NCBI GenBank assembly: GCA_034437615.1
Contig: DAOTTW010000260.1
Location: 1-20,594, forward strand
Direction: 5' to 3'
DNA from: DAOTTW01 sp034437615
GTDB lineage: Bacteria; Chloroflexota; Anaerolineae; Aggregatilineales; Phototrophicaceae
Length of the DNA: 20,594 bases
Each line of letters opens with the position of its first letter. Position 1 is the stretch's first letter. Shown piece by piece: positions 15,548-20,594 of the stretch. The notes beneath the pieces are model-generated. The model made no database searches. It had not been told where the DNA came from and saw only the letters and a program-made list of their open reading frames with translations. The translations under genes and the position numbers were made by a program.

Positions 15548-16654
15548 ATGAACCAGCGCCCCTTCGATTTCATCCAACGTTTTGATTACATTCTATTCAC
15601 CGCTATGCTGCTGCTGGTTGTCTTTGGCATCCTGATGATTGCCAGCGCCACACAGGACGCCATCGACCCGGACCTGATTAACCGTGTGCCGGATCAGATT
15701 CGTTTTGCGCTGGTGGGCCTCGTTGCAATGATCGTGCTGACATTTGTGGACTATCGCCTGCTTGGTGGCCTGCATATGTGGCTGTACGCTGGCATGGTTA
15801 TCCTACTGCTGCTGACGAGCATCCTGGGCGTGGAGGGTGACGCAGGTGCGCAGCGCTGGCTGAATATCGGCATCCGCGTACAACCCTCAGAAATCGCCAA
15901 AATCGTGCTGATCGTAACGCTAGCGACGTTCTTTGCGCGGCGCTACAAGCAGCTTGATAGCGTCATGACCATTTTCAAATCGCTGCTGCATGTGGGCTTC
16001 CCGGCATTTTTGGTATTCATACAGCCAGACCTGGGCACGACGATTGTGCTGCTGGTCATCTGGGCGGTGGTTATCTGGGCGGCGGGCATCCGCTTACGAC
16101 ACATCGCCCTGCTTGGATTGGTCGGGGCACTCTCATTGCCGTTGTTGCTGACGCAACTCGAACCCTATCAGCTTGCGCGCTTCACCACATTTTTATTTGA
16201 GGACAGCGACCCCGACGCCCAGTATAACATTGACCAGGCCCTGATTAGTGTTGGCTCTGGGGGTGTTTTTGGCAAAGGTTACGCATCCGGGCCACAGAAC
16301 ACCGGGCGCTTCCTGCGTGTGCGCCACACGGATTTTATCTTCAGCGTGATCGCCCACGAGTTCGGCTTTGTGGGCAGTGTCGTGACGATGGCCCTGCTTG
16401 CGTTAGTGATTATGCGTATATTAAGAGCGGCGTATTATGCCAGTGACCCGCTTGGCAGTATGATCTGCTATGGGGTGGCGAGCGTCGTCTTCTTTCAGAG
16501 CGTCGTGTCGATAGGCATGAATCTACGTCTGGTGCCGGTGACAGGCTTAACGCTGCCCTTCGTCAGTTCGGGCGGCACGTCATTGCTATTTACGATGATC
16601 GGCATCGGGCTGGTGCAAAGCGTCGCCGTGCGACGCAGAAAGTTAACGCTCTAG
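15548..16654 (+). CDS. rodA: Peptidoglycan glycosyltransferase RodA
   Basis: RodA is a SEDS-family polymerase that extends glycan strands from lipid II in complex with PBP2. It has 368 residues and about ten membrane helices. Family motifs are RWLNIGIRVQPSEIAK (103-118), QPDLGTTIV (159-167), the external loop with VRHTDFIFSVIAHEFGFVGS (258-277, D262), and SIGMNLRLVPVTGLTLPFVSSGGTS in two parts (321-345). RodA rather than FtsW is favoured by the HTDFIF loop and by the nearby mre genes and PBP2. Start is ATG 15548, only two bases after minE, so its synthesis is probably coupled to minE. It lies five genes away from its transpeptidase partner, with the Min genes in between. Confidence 0.94.
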   Translation: MNQRPFDFIQRFDYILFTAMLLLVVFGILMIASATQDAIDPDLINRVPDQIRFALVGLVAMIVLTFVDYRLLGGLHMWLYAGMVILLLLTSILGVEGDAGAQRWLNIGIRVQPSEIAKIVLIVTLATFFARRYKQLDSVMTIFKSLLHVGFPAFLVFIQPDLGTTIVLLVIWAVVIWAAGIRLRHIALLGLVGALSLPLLLTQLEPYQLARFTTFLFEDSDPDAQYNIDQALISVGSGGVFGKGYASGPQNTGRFLRVRHTDFIFSVIAHEFGFVGSVVTMALLALVIMRILRAAYYASDPLGSMICYGVASVVFFQSVVSIGMNLRLVPVTGLTLPFVSSGGTSLLFTMIGIGLVQSVAVRRRKLTL

Positions 16655-16686
16655 TAAGGTTGTCTTTACTGGGCTGTTCTGCACTG

Positions 16687-16695
16687 TGTTATAAT
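16687..16695 (+). promoter_or_regulatory. Extended -10 promoter of gltX
   Basis: TGT is followed by TATAAT (16690-16695), 75 bases before the gltX ATG and just after rodA. It is the same pattern as before mreB and mreC. Confidence 0.6.
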
Positions 16696-16708
16696 ACAAA
16701 TCATTCTC

Positions 16709-16736
16709 AGGGGGCACGTTGGTTAGCGTGGCCCCT
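16709..16736 (+). promoter_or_regulatory. Leader hairpin before gltX
   Basis: Arms 16709-16718 (AGGGGGCACG) and 16727-16736 (CGTGGCCCCT) pair over 10 positions with one G-G mismatch, around loop TTGGTTAG. A TTTT run follows five bases later. It lies downstream of the predicted gltX promoter, so it could be an attenuator, or a terminator for transcripts coming from rodA. Confidence 0.45.
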
Positions 16737-16770
16737 CTGCGTTTTAACGATAAGGAGCAACGATACCCCT

Positions 16771-18288
16771 ATGACTGATACCTCATCAAAGCCCATCCGC
16801 ACCCGCTTCGCCCCTAGCCCTACCGGGCCGCTGCACATCGGTGGTGTGCGCTCTGCCCTGTTTGGTTGGCTGATGGCGCGGCATCACGGCGGACAATTTA
16901 TCCTGCGCATCGAAGATACGGACCGCAAGCGTTATGTCGAAGGCTCAGAAGAACTCATCATCAACGGCTTCGATTGGCTCGGCATCAACTTTGATGAAGG
17001 GCCACACGTCGGCGGCGATTACGGCCCTTATCGGCAGTCGGAACGCCTGGAAATTTACCAGAAGTACGCCTATCAACTGGTAGAAGAGGGCAAGGCGTAC
17101 AAGTGCTTCGCGACACCGGAAGAACTGGCCGCAGAGAACCAGCGCCGTAAAGAGATGGGCCTGCCACCCGGCTACAACCGCGCTTACCGCGACATGCCAC
17201 AAAGCGAGGTGGAGCGACTGGAGGCTGAGGGCCGCCCGTATGTGATCCGCTTCAAGATGCCGCTGAGCGGTACGACCGCCTCACACGATCTGCTGCGCGG
17301 CATGGTCGAATTCAACAATGAAGAACTCAACGACGGCGTGCTGCTGAAATCAGACGGTTGGCCCACATATGCTCTGGCAGCGACGGTTGACGACCACCTG
17401 ATGCAGATTTCGCACGTCACACGCGCTAACGAGTGGCTACCCTCTTACCCGTATCATGCACGCATCTGGGAGGCGCTGGGCTGGGAGATGCCGACATTTG
17501 TGCACCTGCCCGTATTGCTGAATCCGAACGGCGAAGGCAAGCTCAGCAAGCGTCACGCTGGGTTTACGCAGGGTGGCACACAGGTGCTTGTGCTGGTCAG
17601 CGAATTTCGTGAGGCGGGCTACCTGCCGGATGCCATCGTGAACTTCTTGACGAATATCGGCTGGAACATCGGTGAAAACCGCGAGGTTTTCAGCCGCGAG
17701 GAAGCCGTCAAGCTGTTTGACATCGCGCAGGTCAATGTGTCGAACAGCAAGTTCCCGATGGAAAAGCTGGATTGGCTGAATGGCCTTTACATCCGCGAGC
17801 TAGACCCCGACGACCTGGCAGAGCTGCTGCGCGGGCCACTGGAACAGGCTGGCTTGCAGCCCGACGACCACACGCTGAAGCAGGTCGCCCCGGTCGTGCA
17901 GACGCGCATCAAAGTGTTGAACGATGTCGTTGACCTGGCGGGTTTTTTCTTCCGGGATCACAGCGAATTTGAAGCACCGGACGCCGAGGCCATTATCCAG
18001 AAGAAAATGGATGTAGAAGGCACAGTCAGACTGCTAGCAGCCTCCATCGAAAAGATCAGCGCGCTACCCGCCTTCGACCATCAGACGCAACACGAGGCAT
18101 TCAAGGCGCTGGCGAAAGAACTAGGCGTGAAAAATGGCCAGTTGTTCGGCACGCTGCGCGTCGCAGTCACCGGGCAGAAGATCTCGACGCCAACATTTGA
18201 GACAATGGAAATCCTCGGCAAAGCCGAATCGCTGCGGCGCATCAATATGGCGTTAGATCGCATGAGGCAAACCGCAGCAGAGTCTTGA
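16771..18288 (+). CDS. gltX: Glutamyl-tRNA synthetase
   Basis: A class I synthetase that charges tRNA-Glu with glutamate, and tRNA-Gln too if it is the non-discriminating form. Start is ATG 16771 (505 aa). A TTG at 16660 is in frame but lies upstream of the predicted promoter. AAGGAG at 16752-16757 is 13 bases before the ATG, which is a long spacing. The HIGH-type motif is in FAPSPTGPLHIGG (13-25) and the KMSKS-type motif is KLSKR (257-261). LRIEDTDRKR (45-54), GPYRQSERL (85-93) and LKSDGWPTYALAATVDDHLM (192-211) are family landmarks. The zinc-binding Cys set found in some GluRS is absent: only KCFA remains. A tRNA-Gln gene lies 66 bases downstream. Confidence 0.97.
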   Translation: MTDTSSKPIRTRFAPSPTGPLHIGGVRSALFGWLMARHHGGQFILRIEDTDRKRYVEGSEELIINGFDWLGINFDEGPHVGGDYGPYRQSERLEIYQKYAYQLVEEGKAYKCFATPEELAAENQRRKEMGLPPGYNRAYRDMPQSEVERLEAEGRPYVIRFKMPLSGTTASHDLLRGMVEFNNEELNDGVLLKSDGWPTYALAATVDDHLMQISHVTRANEWLPSYPYHARIWEALGWEMPTFVHLPVLLNPNGEGKLSKRHAGFTQGGTQVLVLVSEFREAGYLPDAIVNFLTNIGWNIGENREVFSREEAVKLFDIAQVNVSNSKFPMEKLDWLNGLYIRELDPDDLAELLRGPLEQAGLQPDDHTLKQVAPVVQTRIKVLNDVVDLAGFFFRDHSEFEAPDAEAIIQKKMDVEGTVRLLAASIEKISALPAFDHQTQHEAFKALAKELGVKNGQLFGTLRVAVTGQKISTPTFETMEILGKAESLRRINMALDRMRQTAAES

Positions 18289-18304
18289 TTCCGCGTGCTC
18301 TCGT

Positions 18305-18313
18305 TGCTATACT
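18305..18313 (+). promoter_or_regulatory. Extended -10 promoter of tRNA-Gln
   Basis: TGC followed by TATACT (18308-18313) lies 41 bases before the mature tRNA 5' end and 16 bases after the gltX stop. Confidence 0.5.
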
Positions 18314-18321
18314 TTTTGACT

Positions 18322-18347
18322 GCTTGAGGGGGCTTTTCCCCTTGAGC
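18322..18347 (+). other. Hairpin between gltX and tRNA-Gln
   Basis: GCTTGAGGGG and CCCCTTGAGC pair over 10 bp (two G-T) around GCTTTT. No T-run follows. It would sit at the start of the tRNA precursor, or weakly end gltX transcripts. Confidence 0.4.
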
Positions 18348-18354
18348 AACCCAA

Positions 18355-18426
18355 TGGGAGATAGTTTAATCGGCAAAACATCAGATTCTGGTCCTGACGT
18401 TCCTGGTTCGAGTCCAGGTCTCCCAG
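18355..18426 (+). tRNA. tRNA-Gln, anticodon CTG
   Basis: The 72 bases fold as a full cloverleaf. The acceptor stem is TGGGAGA/TCTCCCA. The D arm has stem GTTT/AAAC and loop AATCGGCA. The anticodon arm is TCAGA, loop TTCTGGT, CCTGA. A four-base variable loop follows. The T arm is CCTGG, loop TTCGAGT, CCAGG, and the discriminator base is G. Anticodon CTG at 18388-18390 reads CAG. The weak U1-A72 pair fits tRNA-Gln. The 31-39 pair is A-C, a mismatch at the base of the anticodon loop. CCA is not encoded. A proline reading (TGG) is excluded because base 33 would be C. Confidence 0.9.
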
Positions 18427-18434
18427 CTTCAGCG

Positions 18435-18466
18435 AGAGCCTACAGCCGATTGGCGTAGGCTCTTTT
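18435..18466 (+). terminator. Rho-independent terminator after tRNA-Gln
   Basis: AGAGCCTAC and GTAGGCTCT form a 9-bp stem, with a possible inner GCC/GGC extension. The last T of the stem runs into a short T stretch (TTTTGGTT). Confidence 0.75.
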
Positions 18467-18518
18467 GGTTAGGTTCTGGCTTGTCAACGCAGAGTGTTTT
18501 TTGGGCAAAAGAGATCGC

Positions 18519-18740
18519 ATGAACGAACAAGACCCTAAATCCACAACCAGCAACATCACCCGCGCTTTGATTGCTGGGGCAGTCTTGGCTGGCTTCGGTA
18601 TCATGCTGTTTGCATTGTTTTACGCTGTCGTCTTCGCAGGCGCGGATGACCTGGCGCGGTTGTTGGCCTCGCTGTTGTTGCCGCCGCTGGTGATGGGTGT
18701 GCTGCTGGGCGTTTATGTGCTCTTCTTCCGTAGGCGCTAG
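18519..18740 (+). CDS. Small two-helix membrane protein, 73 aa
   Basis: Start is ATG 18519. The frame is open from 18465, but that start would sit inside the tRNA terminator. After a polar N-terminus (MNEQDPKSTTSNI) there are two hydrophobic helices, about 14-40 and 47-70, separated by GADDLAR, and a basic end (RRR). This predicts a hairpin with both ends in the cytoplasm. I do not recognise a family. AGAGA lies about five bases before the ATG. Its TAG stop shares four bases (CTAG, 18737-18740) with the stop of the convergent gene on the other strand. Confidence 0.6.
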   Translation: MNEQDPKSTTSNITRALIAGAVLAGFGIMLFALFYAVVFAGADDLARLLASLLLPPLVMGVLLGVYVLFFRRR

Positions 18741-19402
18741 TTATCATCTGCTGTACCAAGTGTCTCCAGGCAATTAGGGTCATCTAATATGATTTGCTGC
18801 CGTAGCAGCCAGCCTAATTTACCGGTCAAAACAAATTCCACGCGCACCCAAGAACTGTCGGCTTGTGTTGCAATGACGCGTAATTCATCGCCTAGTGTCA
18901 GTCGCTGCGCAATAACCGCAGCGGGATCAGGGGCTTCACGCAATGTCGCCGGGACATTCGGGCGACCCGTCGAAACCCGTGCTGTACAACCAGGTCTGGG
19001 TTGTGATGTCGGCACAGGCAGTGTTTCAGTTACCGGGGGTTGCAATATCGGCGCTTGCGTTCCAACTGGTAGATTGTCAATGCTACTCAGTTGCGCCTGT
19101 AGCGCGTTGATTTCGGCCTGCTGCTCACCGAAGCTCAGCCCCATGTAGGCAATGGCAACACCGAGCACAACAAACATAATCAGCATTAACTTAAACGAGA
19201 AACGCAACTGGCGCAGGCTTTCTAATTCTTTTAGCTGCTCCTCTTGTAGATTTTTCAGCCTACGAGATTCTTCTAATTGCTCCTCTTGTCGCACTTTCAG
19301 CTTACGAGAGTCTTCTTCAACCCATTTAAGCAGATTTTGCATTTGCTCGGCTGAAAAGTTCGTGTCTGTTGTGTTGCCTGGAAGTCGTGGGCTATCTGGC
19401 AT
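18737..19402 (-). CDS. Coiled-coil, single-pass membrane protein with SH3b-like outer domain
   Basis: The protein has 221 residues, start ATG 19402, with GAGG nine bases upstream. Residues about 22-67 are a charged cytoplasmic coiled coil. They contain two tandem 14-residue copies, SRKLKVRQEEQLEE (32-45) and SRRLKNLQEEQLKE (46-59). A membrane helix spans about 70-90, then a short second heptad stretch (91-107) and a Pro/Thr-rich spacer (112-137). Residues 138-211 look like a bacterial SH3 domain: RVSTGRPNVPATLREAPDP, LGDELRVIA, WVRVEF and GWLLRQQI. Cys139 and Cys211 flank it and could form a disulfide. SH3b domains often bind cell-wall peptides. The exact role is unknown. The upstream minus-strand gene ends 44 bases away, so they are probably one operon. 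Confidence 0.8.
   Translation of the reverse strand: MPDSPRLPGNTTDTNFSAEQMQNLLKWVEEDSRKLKVRQEEQLEESRRLKNLQEEQLKELESLRQLRFSFKLMLIMFVVLGVAIAYMGLSFGEQQAEINALQAQLSSIDNLPVGTQAPILQPPVTETLPVPTSQPRPGCTARVSTGRPNVPATLREAPDPAAVIAQRLTLGDELRVIATQADSSWVRVEFVLTGKLGWLLRQQIILDDPNCLETLGTADDN
19226..19309 (-). repeat. Two tandem 42-base units inside the coiled-coil gene
   Basis: 19268-19309 and 19226-19267 encode two similar 14-residue units, with clearly related DNA (for example GCTCCTCTTGT in both on the plus strand). A recent in-frame duplication is likely. Confidence 0.6.
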
Positions 19403-19446
19403 GATGTTTTTGCCTCAATTATCTTTGTCCTCGTTACAGCAGCAGC

Positions 19447-20594
19447 CTAATCGGTTGTTGTACTCTGTGTTACGCGTACACAGTCACGAGCTGAAATCGC
19501 TGTTATCTCACCTGCTACTGTTATCGTGATTTCGTACATCAATCGCTGTTCACCCGTGATCTCTATTTGAGATGCTAGTGTATCAATGATGCCTTGAAAT
19601 TGCTCAGTGCCGACCTGCGGGAAGGGTGCCGGGTTTGCAAGTGGCCTATTTAATTCATCTGGGTCACACGCGCCAGGCGGTACAAGACCCCAACGGACCT
19701 CTGGTCTGCCTTTGTTTCGTAGCGCCTCGATAATGTAGCGGCGCGTGCTGTCGCTTACTTTGCTAAAATCCGATGTGACGATTACCTGGTCATCTTCGTA
19801 GGCATGTGTCACAGTCAAAGGGACAACGAAGAACAAACAGGCTTTCTGCTGTGGTAACGTGACGCTCACCTCCCACAGGTCGTATGTGCTGGCTGGTGAC
19901 AAGCGCATGTCTGACTGGAAACCGACGATGGTTCCGTCATCTTCATCGGCACCCCAGCTTAGCGCCGCGTCTAAGACATTGGCGTTAATTGGTTGGATGC
20001 CGATGGCATTTTGTTGGTTCGAAAGCCTGAAATCCTCGGCCACCTGTGCATCAATCTGCAAACGGCTAAGCAGGTTCTGCGGCAGTCGCCCGTTATCATC
20101 ACCGCTTGGGCTACGCAGTTCCAATTGCCAGCGCAAATCTCTACTCAGGCCAGGTAAAAACGGAATCCGGTGCTCGATACCAGTACTGGTTTGCTCGATA
20201 TACATACCCGCCGCAGGCTGGCAGCTTAAGCTTACCTCAATCGGGCGTGCTTGTATATCTTGTTGTTGTATCGCCTCGCTGACGGGCCGCCCAGATGGAA
20301 CCAGATAGGCCACATAACGGATCGGTTCCGTTAACCTAAACGCCTCTTGTGGTTGATACACGTCCATTCTGGCGGCCCGCTCTTCGAAGTCATAGCGCGG
20401 GCAATCCAATTCCTGGAAATCCGGACAAACCACAAGCTGATAATCAGCTTGGTTGGCTGATGATGATGAAACATCCAACTGAAAGTTCACGGTTTGATAC
20501 TGGTAGTATTGATCTGTGAATGGGTCGTCAAAACCGGAGATGATGTTGAACGCGGGTGGTGGTGAGGGGATGGTGGTATAGAGGATGCGATCCT
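19447..20594 (-). CDS. Unrecognised large protein, 5' end outside window
   Basis: The frame is open from the stop at 19447-19449 to the window edge. The GTG at 20490 sometimes taken as a start is internal: 34 further codons upstream read as sensible protein (for example TIPSPPPAFNIISGFDDPF). At least 381 residues are present. The visible part is rich in beta-strand-like stretches, acidic and polar, with scattered Cys and no membrane helix. The missing N-terminus could carry one. A segment near the end (about 120 residues, from DDQVIVTSDFSKVSDSTRRYIIEALRNKG in two pieces) has an alpha/beta look. I know no matching family. It probably shares a transcript with the downstream coiled-coil/SH3b gene. 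Confidence 0.75.
   Translation of the reverse strand, partial: DRILYTTIPSPPPAFNIISGFDDPFTDQYYQYQTVNFQLDVSSSSANQADYQLVVCPDFQELDCPRYDFEERAARMDVYQPQEAFRLTEPIRYVAYLVPSGRPVSEAIQQQDIQARPIEVSLSCQPAAGMYIEQTSTGIEHRIPFLPGLSRDLRWQLELRSPSGDDNGRLPQNLLSRLQIDAQVAEDFRLSNQQNAIGIQPINANVLDAALSWGADEDDGTIVGFQSDMRLSPASTYDLWEVSVTLPQQKACLFFVVPLTVTHAYEDDQVIVTSDFSKVSDSTRRYIIEALRNKGRPEVRWGLVPPGACDPDELNRPLANPAPFPQVGTEQFQGIIDTLASQIEITGEQRLMYEITITVAGEITAISARDCVRVTQSTTTD

Noticed and set aside
16660..16770. Upstream TTG start for gltX
   Set aside because: The added 37 residues would be read from the promoter and leader-hairpin region and precede the normal GluRS start.
18387..18391. Proline (TGG) anticodon for the tRNA
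   Set aside because: It would put C at position 33 and break the seven-base loop. CTG fits with U33.
1..20594. CRISPR array, transposase, integrase, toxin-antitoxin or prophage signature
   Set aside because: No regularly spaced repeats and no protein with such motifs were seen on either strand.

Overview
The window reads as an ordinary bacterial chromosome segment. It most likely comes from a member of the Chloroflexota (Anaerolineae-like). This is an inference from overall gene style and from an MreBCD/PBP2/RodA plus MinCDE cluster; there is no rRNA or marker tree to prove it. Protein-coding density is very high, no gap without a gene reaches 300 bases, and there is no transposase, integrase or CRISPR array.

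Left part (1-5565, minus strand): four genes run right to left. They are a REC + winged-helix response regulator with an unusually long linker, a secreted fusion of an esterase-D-type alpha/beta hydrolase with a CapA-type metallophosphatase domain, an unrecognised 174-residue protein, and a secreted GH3 beta-N-acetylhexosaminidase (NagZ type) whose 3' end lies off the window. The regulator and the fusion are 22 bases apart, and the 174-residue gene overlaps GH3 by 20 bases. The set looks like a regulated group of exported hydrolases acting on envelope or extracellular polymers. tilS (5705-7126, minus) follows and is divergent from mreB, with predicted promoters that overlap.

Central part (7196-16654, plus strand): a cell-shape and division-site cluster in the order mreB, mreC, mreD, mrdA (PBP2), an unrecognised multi-spanning membrane protein, minC, minD, minE, rodA. 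It joins almost the whole elongasome (MreBCD, PBP2 transpeptidase, RodA glycosyltransferase) with the complete Min system. The unknown membrane protein between mrdA and minC is the best candidate for an undescribed partner. mreB, mreC, gltX and the tRNA gene are each preceded by an extended -10 box (TGn followed by TATAAT or TATACT), and mrdA by a weaker one. mreC also appears to be entered through a six-codon leaderless mini-cistron.

Right part (16771-20594): gltX, then a tRNA-Gln(CTG) gene with a clear terminator, then a two-helix small membrane protein on the plus strand. On the minus strand lie a coiled-coil/transmembrane/SH3b-like protein and, upstream of it, a large unrecognised protein whose 5' end runs off the window. 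The small membrane protein and the coiled-coil protein meet tail to tail on a shared CTAG.

Smaller non-coding signals include two copies of a 29-base intergenic hairpin repeat (before mrdA and before minD), a perfect 10-bp inverted repeat before minC, and hairpins in the leaders of gltX and of the tRNA.
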